64,000 nucleotides of DNA from Croceibacterium_B sp035470785 (GTDB lineage Bacteria > Pseudomonadota > Alphaproteobacteria > Sphingomonadales > Sphingomonadaceae), in assembly GCA_035470785.1 (NCBI GenBank), contig DATIQN010000042.1:1-64000 (forward strand). Reading direction: 5' to 3'. A program made the translations under genes and the position numbers. Shown piece after piece: positions 8,491 through 16,223 of this stretch. Each line of letters opens with the position of its first letter. Positions within the stretch are counted from its first letter, which is position 1. The notes under the pieces were generated by a model that saw only the letters and a program-made list of their open reading frames with translations, was not told the DNA's origin and did not search any database.

Positions 8491-8892
8491 GGCGTGCCTC
8501 CCTGTGCAGGGCAGAATTTGCTGCTTGATGCGTTCGAGCCGCCGCCGTTATCAGCGTTCCCCCTATGCTAGCCCGATGTTTCGGTTGTTAGGGATGGGGT
8601 TCAGCTAAAAAGTTACAACGATTCGAGGGACTCTTACAGCACGGAGCCGAATGCCCCGATCCTAGCCGCCCTTGTGAGCCGGACAGCTAGAAATAGCAGG
8701 AATCGTCAGCATCAGAAAGTGGCCAGCGCGGTTTTCCCCACCGGCTCCCTCTATAGCGGCTGTTCGTTCTGCGCCAAAATCACCCTTGAGATTCGCCCTC
8801 GCTCGATTGTATGGGGCGCTTACAATTTCGGACTCGCGAAATTTTCGCGTAAGTGAACCGATGCCGAGCCCGCCAACGGAAGAGGACGCCTT
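8491..8892. other. Gene-free divergent intergenic region
   Basis: This 402-bp stretch separates the small minus-strand gene from fhs and must hold the promoters of both. Apart from an inverted repeat at 8835-8849 and the ribosome site of the small gene I see no RNA gene, riboswitch fold or credible open frame in it. Local A/T content is raised between about 8560 and 8860, as expected for a promoter region. Confidence 0.6.
8835..8849. promoter_or_regulatory. Inverted repeat upstream of fhs
   Basis: The sequence CGCGAAATTTTCGCG is a perfect 7-bp inverted repeat around one central base, centred about 50 bp before the fhs ATG. It could be an operator or a small hairpin in the fhs leader. No regulator gene is adjacent. 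Confidence 0.45.
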
Positions 8893-10563
8893 ATGGCCAC
8901 CGATATCGAGATCGCCCGCGCAGCCAAGATGAAGCCGATCACCGAGATCGGGGCCCGCCTCGGAATTCCGGAAGATGCGCTCGAGCCGTACGGCCGGACA
9001 AAGGCCAAGATCGCGATGGACTGGATCAAGAAGCAGCAGGATAAGCCCGACGGCAAGCTGATCCTGGTCACGGCAATCAACCCGACCCCGGCGGGCGAAG
9101 GCAAGACCACAACTTCTGTCGGCCTCACCGACGGGCTCAATCGCATCGGCAAGAACGCCGCGGTCTGCCTGCGTGAGCCTTCGCTCGGGCCGTCGTTCGG
9201 GATGAAGGGCGGAGCGGCCGGCGGCGGCTACGCGCAAGTCGTGCCGATGGAAGACATCAACCTGCACTTCACCGGCGATTTCCACGCGATCACCAGCGCG
9301 CACAACCTGCTCGCGGCGATGATCGACAATCACATCTACTGGGGCAATGCGGAGAATTTCGACACTCGCCGGGTCACCTGGCGCCGTGTGCTCGACATGA
9401 ACGACCGGGCGCTTCGGCAGATCGTCAACTCGCTGGGCGGGGTGTCGAACGGTTTCCCGCGCGAGACCGGCTTCGACATCACCGTGGCCTCCGAGATCAT
9501 GGCGATCCTGTGCCTGGCCACCTCGATGGCCGACCTCGAGGAATCTATCGGCAACATCATCGTTGGCTATCGCCGCGACAAGTCGGCGGTGCGCGCGCGC
9601 GACATCAAGGCCCACGGGGCAATGGCCGTGCTACTCAAGGACGCGATCCAGCCGAACCTCGTGCAGACGCTTGAGAACAACCCGGCGTTCATCCACGGCG
9701 GCCCGTTCGCCAATATCGCCCACGGCTGCAATTCGGTCACCGCGACCAAGACCGCGCTCAAGCTGGCCGACTACGTCGTCACCGAAGCCGGCTTCGGCGC
9801 CGACCTGGGTGCCGAGAAGTTCTTCGACATCAAGTGCCGCAAGGCCGGCCTTTCGCCGTCGGCGGTGGTGATCGTCGCCACCGTCCGGGCGCTGAAGATG
9901 AACGGCGGCGTCGCCAAGGCCGAACTCGGCACCGAAAACGCCGACGCGGTGAAGAAGGGCGTGGTCAACCTGTTGCGCCACATCGAGAACGTGCGTCAGT
10001 TCGGCGTTCCGGCGGTGGTCGCTATCAACAACTTCCATACCGATACCGAGGCCGAGCTTCAGGTGATCAAGGAAGCCGTCGCCGAAGTCGGCACCGAAGC
10101 GATCGTCTGCACCCACTGGGCCAACGGCGGCGCGGGGACCGAGGCACTGGCCCGGAAGGTCGTCGAGATCGTCGATAGCGGCACGGCCAATTTCGCCCCG
10201 CTCTATCCGGCGGAGATGCCGCTGTGGGACAAGATCAACACGATCGCCACGAAGATCTATCGCGCCGACGAAGCCATCGCCGACCAGTCGGTTCGCAACC
10301 AGCTCAAGGCCTGGGAAGAAGCCGGCTTCGGCAACCTGCCGGTGTGCATGGCGAAGACGCAGTACAGCTTCACCACCGATCCGACCCGGCTGGGCGCGCC
10401 GACCAACCACACAGTGCCGGTGCGCGAAGTGCGCTTGGCGGCCGGCGCCGGGTTCGTCGTCGCCATTTGCGGCGACATCATGACCATGCCCGGCCTGCCC
10501 AAGGTGCCGAGCGCCGAGGCAATCCATCTCGACGAGAATGGCCAGATCGAAGGGCTGTTCTAA
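8893..10563 (+). CDS. fhs: Formate-tetrahydrofolate ligase
   Basis: A 556-residue enzyme joining formate to tetrahydrofolate with ATP, giving 10-formyl-THF for purines, fMet-tRNA and one-carbon metabolism. The P-loop is TPAGEGKTTT, and CLREPSLGPSFGMKGGAAGGGYAQVVPMEDINLHFTGD-type signatures follow. EAGFGADLGAEKF and the C-terminal FVVAICGDIMTMPGLPK are also intact. Length is normal for the family. It is a single-gene unit with a rho-independent terminator 30 bp after the stop. No folD or other one-carbon gene adjoins it, although fmt, which uses 10-formyl-THF, lies 4 kb away. Confidence 0.97.
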   Translation: MATDIEIARAAKMKPITEIGARLGIPEDALEPYGRTKAKIAMDWIKKQQDKPDGKLILVTAINPTPAGEGKTTTSVGLTDGLNRIGKNAAVCLREPSLGPSFGMKGGAAGGGYAQVVPMEDINLHFTGDFHAITSAHNLLAAMIDNHIYWGNAENFDTRRVTWRRVLDMNDRALRQIVNSLGGVSNGFPRETGFDITVASEIMAILCLATSMADLEESIGNIIVGYRRDKSAVRARDIKAHGAMAVLLKDAIQPNLVQTLENNPAFIHGGPFANIAHGCNSVTATKTALKLADYVVTEAGFGADLGAEKFFDIKCRKAGLSPSAVVIVATVRALKMNGGVAKAELGTENADAVKKGVVNLLRHIENVRQFGVPAVVAINNFHTDTEAELQVIKEAVAEVGTEAIVCTHWANGGAGTEALARKVVEIVDSGTANFAPLYPAEMPLWDKINTIATKIYRADEAIADQSVRNQLKAWEEAGFGNLPVCMAKTQYSFTTDPTRLGAPTNHTVPVREVRLAAGAGFVVAICGDIMTMPGLPKVPSAEAIHLDENGQIEGLF

Positions 10564-10592
10564 GCTCCGATATTCCCTGAAGGGTTCGAACG

Positions 10593-10618
10593 CGCCGCTC
10601 CGTTTGGGGCGGCGTTTT
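10593..10618 (+). terminator. Rho-independent terminator of fhs
   Basis: The stem CGCCGCTCC (10593-10601) pairs with GGGGCGGCG (10606-10614) through one G-U pair. It has a four-base loop and a TTTT tail, and sits 30 bp after the fhs stop. Confidence 0.8.
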
Positions 10619-10720
10619 CGTTTTGGGGCGCAGGCTTACTCGTTAAGCTCTGCCGGGTAGAGCCTGGGACACCGCGACCAGTCAGCCCGACCCGGGTCCA
10701 GCATCGAAACGAACCTCGCC

Positions 10721-11119
10721 GTGCCCCAGACCAACCTCGACATCGAATGCGACCGCCTCTCCCACGTCGTCGACGGCGCCTTGTTCGAACGGTTGCGGTG
10801 GGAGCGGAACGTGGGCCCAGTTCTGGCGCGGCTCGTCGCCCTCGCCCATGCGGCGCTCGACCAGCGCAGTGAAATCGAGTTGGCTGAAGAAGGCGCCACG
10901 CGCGACATCAAGCGCTTCATTCTCAAGGTTCACGGCAACCGCGTCATGGCCGTGACCATGCGCGTCGAAGCGAACCGGGCCATCGTCGACGGCCAGGCGA
11001 TCGAGCGCGGCCGTTACACGCTGGCGAGCGGCGCGCCGCTGTCGGCGGGCTTCGACGAAGCCGACGAGCAATGGATGGCCAACGCCCTGCAGGAGCTGTT
11101 CAGCCGCGTCCGGGCCTGA
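10721..11119 (+). CDS. Conserved-looking hypothetical protein
   Basis: A 132-residue protein starting with GTG. It has no signal peptide or membrane segment. It begins PQTNLDIECDRLSHVVDGALFERLRWERNVGP and continues with a mixed alpha/beta pattern. Charge distribution and regular spacing look like a real cytosolic protein, but I do not recognise the family. It lies alone between the fhs terminator and the L,D-transpeptidase gene, with 175 bp after it. The start is uncertain. Confidence 0.6.
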   Translation: MPQTNLDIECDRLSHVVDGALFERLRWERNVGPVLARLVALAHAALDQRSEIELAEEGATRDIKRFILKVHGNRVMAVTMRVEANRAIVDGQAIERGRYTLASGAPLSAGFDEADEQWMANALQELFSRVRA

Positions 11120-11294
11120 CGTTCGGCCATTAAGCCGATGATTTACCGAAAATTCATTCATGTTGCGTTCCGTGGTCCGCTGTAGAGATGCCGCCTTCGG
11201 ATCGATCCAAACCCATGGTCGAGGGCAAAACCCGATGGGCAAATAGTCGTGTTTAGGTTAGGAACCGACGCGACACGGACGGATTGAGGACGAT

Positions 11295-12635
11295 ATGTCG
11301 CTCGCTCGTGTATGTAGCCGGGCATGGTTCTTCGGGCCATGTCTCGCGCTCGGACTCTCCCTCGCACCACCAGCGTTTGCGGTGGACGCTCCACCTGCGC
11401 CCACATTCCAGGCGCAACTGGTCTCGCGCTCGACCGGTGAGCTGGCGACATTCTACACCTATCACGCGACGCCGCTGTGGGTTCACGCCGATGGCTCGCT
11501 CGACCCGGCTGCCCTCGAACTCGTCCAGTTTGTCGAGACTGCCGACGAAGATGGTCTCGACCCTGCGGCGCTCCACGCGTCCGAGCTCGCCCAGACGGTC
11601 GCCCAGGCGCAAAGCAATCCCACGCCCGCGGCCTCGGCCGATGCCGAAGTCGCGCTGTCGCGCACTTTCGCCGCCTACCTGACCGCCCTGCGGCAGCCGA
11701 GCGATGCGACAATGCAATATGAAGCCGCCCAGCTGCGGCCGCGCGCGACGGGGACTTTCCAGACCTTGACCGAGGCCGCGAAGGCGCCGGTGCTGGCGGA
11801 ATACATTCATAACATGCGCTGGATGCACCCGCTTTACGCGCCCTTGCGGCGGGCGCTGATGACCCAGCCAGCGATTGCGCCGTTGGCCCGGCAACTCGCC
11901 ATCACCAACCTAGAGCGAATCCGGGCGATTCCCGCGCAGCCCAACGGGCGCCATCTGATCGTCGACGCGGCCAACGCCACATTGTGGATGTACGATGGCG
12001 ACCGCGCGGTCGATTCGATGCGGGTCATCGTCGGCAGGCCCGACAAGCAGACCCCCGCCTATGCCGGCTATGTTCGCTACGCGATCCAGAATCCCTACTG
12101 GAAAGTGCCCGACGACCTGGTGCAGTCGCTCGTTGCCAGGAACGCGGCCTCCTTGGGGACGGCGTATCTCAAACGGCAAGGCTACGAGGTTGTTTCAGGC
12201 GACAATTTCGATGGCGACGTCGTCGATCCGCATACCGTGAACTGGGCTGCGGTCCACCGCGGCGACGTGCATGTTCGGGTCCGCCAGCTCCCCGGGCCGA
12301 TCAACTCGATGGGCAAGGTGAAGTACGAATTCCCCAACGTCTACGGCATCTACCTGCACGATACGCCCGAAAAGAACCTGCTGACCAAGGACATCCGCCA
12401 GATCAGTAACGGTTGCATCCGTCTCGAGGACGCCAAGCGGCTAGGCCTGTGGCTGATGCAGGGAAACATGCCAGCTCTGACCTCTGCGCCGGAGCAGAAG
12501 GTCGACTTGCCGACGCCGATACCGATCTACGTCACTTATCTCACCGCACACGCCGAAGGCGATCGCGTCGCCGTGAGCGCCGATCCCTACAATCGCGACG
12601 CGAAGGCTCTCGCCTCGCTGGCATCGCGCGACTGA
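11295..12635 (+). CDS. L,D-transpeptidase, YcbB/LdtD-like
   Basis: A 446-residue secreted YkuD-domain enzyme that would form 3-3 cross-links in peptidoglycan or attach proteins to it in the periplasm. A signal peptide covers about residues 1-29 (cleavage after AFA). A large N-terminal scaffold region precedes the YkuD domain (about 215-400). Its catalytic pair is visible as H355 in YLHD and C374 in SNGCIRL. The IVGRPDKQTPAYAG and NPYWKVP motifs are typical of the LdtD/YcbB group. No peptidoglycan-binding domain is obvious between the signal and the catalytic domain. It is a single gene facing def. Confidence 0.9.
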   Translation: MSLARVCSRAWFFGPCLALGLSLAPPAFAVDAPPAPTFQAQLVSRSTGELATFYTYHATPLWVHADGSLDPAALELVQFVETADEDGLDPAALHASELAQTVAQAQSNPTPAASADAEVALSRTFAAYLTALRQPSDATMQYEAAQLRPRATGTFQTLTEAAKAPVLAEYIHNMRWMHPLYAPLRRALMTQPAIAPLARQLAITNLERIRAIPAQPNGRHLIVDAANATLWMYDGDRAVDSMRVIVGRPDKQTPAYAGYVRYAIQNPYWKVPDDLVQSLVARNAASLGTAYLKRQGYEVVSGDNFDGDVVDPHTVNWAAVHRGDVHVRVRQLPGPINSMGKVKYEFPNVYGIYLHDTPEKNLLTKDIRQISNGCIRLEDAKRLGLWLMQGNMPALTSAPEQKVDLPTPIPIYVTYLTAHAEGDRVAVSADPYNRDAKALASLASRD

Positions 12636-12656
12636 CGTAGGTAACCGCCGGCGGTC

Positions 12657-13223
12657 CTAGGCCGCCTTGCGCAGCTTCTCGAGCTTCTTAAGCACCATCG
12701 TACGCTTGAGGCGGCTCAGGTGGTCGATGAACAGCACGCCTTCGAGATGATCCATCTCGTGCTGAATGCACGTGGCCATCATCCCGTCCATGTCCTCTTC
12801 GTGGACCTTGCCCTCGAGATCCTGCCAGCGAACGCGGCAATGTTTCGGACGTTCGACGTCGGCGTAGATCTCCGGGACCGAAAGGCAGCCCTCCTGATAG
12901 GTCGACAGCTCCTCGGCCGGGTCCACGATCTCGGGGTTCACGAATACTCGCGGGTCATGCTTCACCGGTTGGTGCGTGTGGTGGTGCCCGCCGTGGTTGC
13001 ATTCCTCGGGCTCGGCGTCCTCGTCGGGCTCCTGCAGGTCGATCACCAGCAGGCGAATCGGCTCGCCGACCTGCACGGCGGCGAGGCCGATGCCCTTGGC
13101 GGCATACATCGTCTCGAACATGTCGGCGGCGAGCACCTTCAACCCATCGTCGAACGCGACGACGGGCTTCGATACGGTCTTCAGCCGGGGGTCCGGCACT
13201 TCGAGAATCTCACGGATAGCCAT
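12657..13223 (-). CDS. def: Peptide deformylase with a His-rich insertion
   Basis: A 188-residue peptide deformylase removing the formyl group from nascent proteins. All three motifs are intact: GIGLAAVQVG (44-53), EGCLS with metal ligand C113, and QHEMDH with H155, E156 and H159. Between motifs I and II there is an acidic then histidine-rich insertion (about 65-90) containing EECNHGGHHHTHQPVKHD with six His. This is not part of the catalytic fold and may bind or store metal (inference). The gene is convergent with the L,D-transpeptidase gene, 21 bp apart. fmt, the enzyme that adds the formyl group, is 1.4 kb away. Confidence 0.96.
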   Translation of the reverse strand: MAIREILEVPDPRLKTVSKPVVAFDDGLKVLAADMFETMYAAKGIGLAAVQVGEPIRLLVIDLQEPDEDAEPEECNHGGHHHTHQPVKHDPRVFVNPEIVDPAEELSTYQEGCLSVPEIYADVERPKHCRVRWQDLEGKVHEEDMDGMMATCIQHEMDHLEGVLFIDHLSRLKRTMVLKKLEKLRKAA

Positions 13224-13315
13224 GGGTGAAAGATAGGCATTTCGCGCTGTAACGACAAGTGAATGCCGGAACCCCGCGCCCCTTGCACGGATTAACCTCT
13301 ACGAAGGAGCACGTC

Positions 13316-13699
13316 ATGGCCGACAGCACGCAAACCATCGTCGATATGGAGACCCGCTTCTGGAAGGCGCTGGTCAACAGGGATACCGGAGCGGCGGCCG
13401 CGATGATCGCCGACGAGTGCCTGATCACCGGGCCGAGCGGGGCGATGCGGATCGATCCGGGCAAGTACACGGCCATGATGGAAGACGGCCAGTGGACCCT
13501 AGACACTTTCGAATTCAGCGACCTGAAGGTGATTTTCCCCGCCGAGGACACCGCCGTCGTCGCCTACAATGTCCACCAGAAGGGTGAACTGAAGGGCGAG
13601 CCGATGGACCTTCAATGCGCCGACAGCACCGCATGGGTGAAGGACGGGCGCGCGTGGAAGTGCGCCCTGCACACCGAGACCATCCTGGACCGGGCGTGA
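13316..13699 (+). CDS. NTF2/SnoaL-like (DUF4440-type) protein
   Basis: A 127-residue protein with the SnoaL/NTF2-like alpha+beta pattern: an opening helix (TIVDMETRFWKALVNRDTGAAAAMIAD) followed by strands with TGPSGAMRI, VVAYNVH and the ending KDGRAWKCALHTETIL. The ATG at 13316 is preceded by GAAGGAG at good spacing; an ATG 57 bp upstream lacks this. Members act as small-molecule binding or ketosteroid-isomerase-like proteins, and no substrate can be named. Its stop is one base from the stop of the convergent membrane protein gene. Confidence 0.75.
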   Translation: MADSTQTIVDMETRFWKALVNRDTGAAAAMIADECLITGPSGAMRIDPGKYTAMMEDGQWTLDTFEFSDLKVIFPAEDTAVVAYNVHQKGELKGEPMDLQCADSTAWVKDGRAWKCALHTETILDRA

Positions 13700-13700
13700 G

Positions 13701-13937
13701 CTAATCCGCCGGACGATTGAGAAACATGCAGGCCAGCGCCAGCAAGCTGACCGCGCCTGCGATCGGCAGCCACCACTTGAAGAATTGCCAGTAGAGCTGC
13801 GCCGTGAAAGCGCCGCTGTCGTCGACGTAGATCCCGAGCGGATTTCGCTGCGCGAGGTCGTCGGCCATCCACAGCGAGGGGATCGCCGACGCCACCAGCG
13901 CGAACAGCCAGCCGCCGACGAGCCAGCCGCGCTTCAT
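13701..13937 (-). CDS. Small two-helix membrane protein, unknown function
   Basis: A 78-residue protein with two predicted membrane helices (about residues 5-23 and 53-72), joined by a short loop containing DDLAQRNPLGIYVDDSGAF. Its start overlaps the recR stop as ATGA, so it is cotranslated with recR. I do not recognise the family. Confidence 0.65.
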   Translation of the reverse strand: MKRGWLVGGWLFALVASAIPSLWMADDLAQRNPLGIYVDDSGAFTAQLYWQFFKWWLPIAGAVSLLALACMFLNRPAD

Positions 13938-14530
13938 CCAACGGGCCTGCGCGCCCTGAGCGCCTGCGCGAGGGTGCCTTCGTCGAGGTAATCGAGTTCG
14001 CCGCCGACGGGCAACCCGTGCGCGAGCTGGGTGATGCGCACCGGGTAGGCCTCGAGCCGTTCGGCGAGATAGTGCGCGGTCGTCTGGCCTTCGAGCGTGG
14101 CGTTCATCGCCAGCACGACCTCATCGATGCCCCCTGCGGCCACCCGCTCGATCAGCTTGCCGATGCTCAGGTCCTCGGGCCGAATGCCTTCGAGCGCCGA
14201 AAGCCGCCCGCCGAGCACGTGATAGCGGCCGGCGAACAGCTTGGCGCGATCGAGCGCCCACAAGTCGGCGACATCCTCGACGACGCACAATTGCCGCGGA
14301 TCGCGGCGATGGTCGGCGCAGATGCCGCACGGATCGCGCGTGTCGACGTTGCCGCAGACGTGACATTCGACCAAGGTGTCCTGCACCGCCGAGAGCGCCT
14401 GGAGCAGCTGCCCCAGGGCTGTCTCGCGCCGCTTGACCAGCCACAGCACCGCCCGCCTCGCCGAGCGCGGGCCGAGGCCCGGAAGGCGCGCCAGCGCCGC
14501 GCTCAGCGTCTCGATCTCTTGCGATGCCAT
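13934..14530 (-). CDS. recR: Recombination mediator RecR
   Basis: A 198-residue RecR, part of RecFOR gap repair, loading RecA on gapped DNA. The helix-hairpin-helix ARLPGLGPRSARRA comes first, then a zinc finger C56-x2-C59-x8-C68-x2-C71. A Toprim domain (LCVVEDVADLWALD, YHVLGGRLSALEGIRPEDL) and the C-terminal ITQLAHGLPVGGELDYLDEGTL follow. I chose the ATG at 14530, which gives the standard length. The upstream in-frame ATG at 14575 adds residues unlike any RecR and would run into the fmt start region. Confidence 0.96.
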   Translation of the reverse strand: MASQEIETLSAALARLPGLGPRSARRAVLWLVKRRETALGQLLQALSAVQDTLVECHVCGNVDTRDPCGICADHRRDPRQLCVVEDVADLWALDRAKLFAGRYHVLGGRLSALEGIRPEDLSIGKLIERVAAGGIDEVVLAMNATLEGQTTAHYLAERLEAYPVRITQLAHGLPVGGELDYLDEGTLAQALRARRPVG

Positions 14531-14574
14531 GGGCCGGCAGATAGGGCCATGGCGGGCGCTTAGGAAGGGTGGCA

Positions 14575-15480
14575 ATGCGGATCATCTTCATGGGCACGCC
14601 CGAGTTCGCGGTTCCAACGCTGCTGGCGTTGCACGAGGCCGGGCATCAGATCGCGGCGGCCTACACCCAGCCGCCGCGCCCCGCAGGCCGCGGCAAGGCA
14701 GAGCGCAAGTCGCCGGTCCAGTTGGCCGCCGAAAGGCTCGGGATCGAGGTTCGCCACCCGACCACGTTGCGCGATCTTGAGGCGGAGGCCGATTTCCTCG
14801 CCTTGGAGCCCGAACTGGCCGTCGTCGTCGCCTATGGGCTGATCCTGCCCACGCCCATCCTCAACGGGCCCCGGCACGGCTGCCTGAACGTCCACGCCAG
14901 CCTGCTGCCGCGTTGGCGCGGGGCGGCACCGATCCAGCGGGCGATCCTGGCGGGCGACAGCGTGACCGGGGTCACCATTATGCGGATGGAGGAAGGGCTC
15001 GACACCGGGCCGATGCTGGCGACCGCACGGGTGCCGGTCGAAGACAAGACGAGCGGTGAACTGCACGCCGAGCTGGCCGAAATCGGCGCTCGGCTGCTGG
15101 TCGAGACTATCGCCCAGCTCGACCAAACGAAGGCGGAGCCCCAGCCCGATTTCGGCGCGACCTACGCGGCCAAGATCGACAAGGCCGAAGCGCGGATGGA
15201 CTGGTCGAAGCCCGCCGAGCTGATCGAGCGCGAAGTGCGCGCCTTCGCCCCATTCCCGGGTTCTTGGTTCGAGCTCGATGGCGAACGCATCAAGGTCCTC
15301 CGCGCGCGCACTATCGGCGTCAGCGGGTTCGACGGCACGGTGCTCGACGACGCGCTGACCATCGCTTGCGGACAGGCGGCCCTTCGCCTGTTGATCGTGC
15401 AGCGCGCCGGGAAGCCCGCCATGCCGGCCGAGGACTTCTTACGCGGGCATCCGGTGGCGATGGGGACCGTTCTGCGGTGA
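14575..15480 (+). CDS. fmt: Methionyl-tRNA formyltransferase
   Basis: A 301-residue enzyme formylating Met-tRNAfMet with 10-formyl-THF before translation initiation. It begins MRIIFMGTPEFAVPTLLAL and carries the formyl-transfer signature SLLPRWRGAAPIQRAI, then MRMEEGLDTGPML. The C-terminal tRNA-binding domain includes IEREVRAFAPFPGSW. The ATG at 14575 has GGAAGG six bases upstream; a GTG at 14569 is an alternative that would destroy this site. The stop overlaps the truA GTG as GTGA, so fmt and truA form an operon. Confidence 0.96.
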   Translation: MRIIFMGTPEFAVPTLLALHEAGHQIAAAYTQPPRPAGRGKAERKSPVQLAAERLGIEVRHPTTLRDLEAEADFLALEPELAVVVAYGLILPTPILNGPRHGCLNVHASLLPRWRGAAPIQRAILAGDSVTGVTIMRMEEGLDTGPMLATARVPVEDKTSGELHAELAEIGARLLVETIAQLDQTKAEPQPDFGATYAAKIDKAEARMDWSKPAELIEREVRAFAPFPGSWFELDGERIKVLRARTIGVSGFDGTVLDDALTIACGQAALRLLIVQRAGKPAMPAEDFLRGHPVAMGTVLR

Positions 15481-16223
15481 CTCGCTTCGCGCTGACCCTC
15501 GAATTCGACGGCGGGCCCTTCATGGGCCTGCAGCGGCAGGATCACGGCCCGAGCGTGCAGCAAGCGGTCGAGACCGCAGTCCACGCGGTCACCGGCGAGA
15601 CAGTTACGATGCACAGCGCCGGCCGCACCGACAGCGGCGTGCACGCGCTGGCAATGCGCAGCCATGTCGACATCTCCAAGGCGATCGAGCCGTTCCGCCT
15701 GATGGAAGCGCTCAACGCGCGCCTGCGGCCTGACCCGATCGCGGTGCTCGCGTGCGAGGCCAAACCCGATGACTGGCACGCGCGCTTCTCGTGCGTCGGC
15801 CGCGCTTACGAATACCGCATCGTCAACCGCCGGGCGCCGCTGACGCTCGAGCGCGGCCATGCCTGGCATGTCGCCCGCGACCTCGACGCCGACGCGATGC
15901 ACCGCTCGGCGCAGATGCTCGTCGGGCGGCATGACTTCACGACTTTTCGCTCAGCGCATTGCCAGGCAAACGACCCGGTGAAGACCCTCGACCGGCTTGT
16001 TGTGCGACGCGAAGGCGAACGCGTGATTATCGAGGCGGCAGCGCGTAGCTTCCTGCACCACCAGGTCCGCTCGATGGTCGGCACGCTGGCGCTGGTCGGC
16101 CAGGGACAATGGCGCGAGGAGCAGGTCGCCGAGGCGCTCGCCGCGAAAGACCGCGCCGCGCTCGGCCTCAACGCGCCGGCTGAGGGCCTGTACTTCGTGA
16201 CGGCGCTCTATCCGGACGAATAG
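15477..16223 (+). CDS. truA: tRNA pseudouridine synthase A
   Basis: A 248-residue TruA, which converts U38-U40 in tRNA anticodon arms to pseudouridine. The catalytic aspartate is in SAGRTDSGVHAL. FSCVGRAYEYRI, HDFTTFRSAHCQ and FLHHQVRSMVGTL are the other family motifs. The GTG start at 15477 overlaps the fmt stop. The 3' end runs 56 bp into the convergent penicillin-binding-protein gene, so both proteins use the same DNA for their C-termini. Confidence 0.95.
   Translation: MTRFALTLEFDGGPFMGLQRQDHGPSVQQAVETAVHAVTGETVTMHSAGRTDSGVHALAMRSHVDISKAIEPFRLMEALNARLRPDPIAVLACEAKPDDWHARFSCVGRAYEYRIVNRRAPLTLERGHAWHVARDLDADAMHRSAQMLVGRHDFTTFRSAHCQANDPVKTLDRLVVRREGERVIIEAAARSFLHHQVRSMVGTLALVGQGQWREEQVAEALAAKDRAALGLNAPAEGLYFVTALYPDE

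Noticed and set aside
11195..11204. A 10-bp palindrome (GGATCGATCC) before the L,D-transpeptidase gene
   Set aside because: It is short and expected by chance in this GC-rich, GATC-containing sequence; nothing else supports it.
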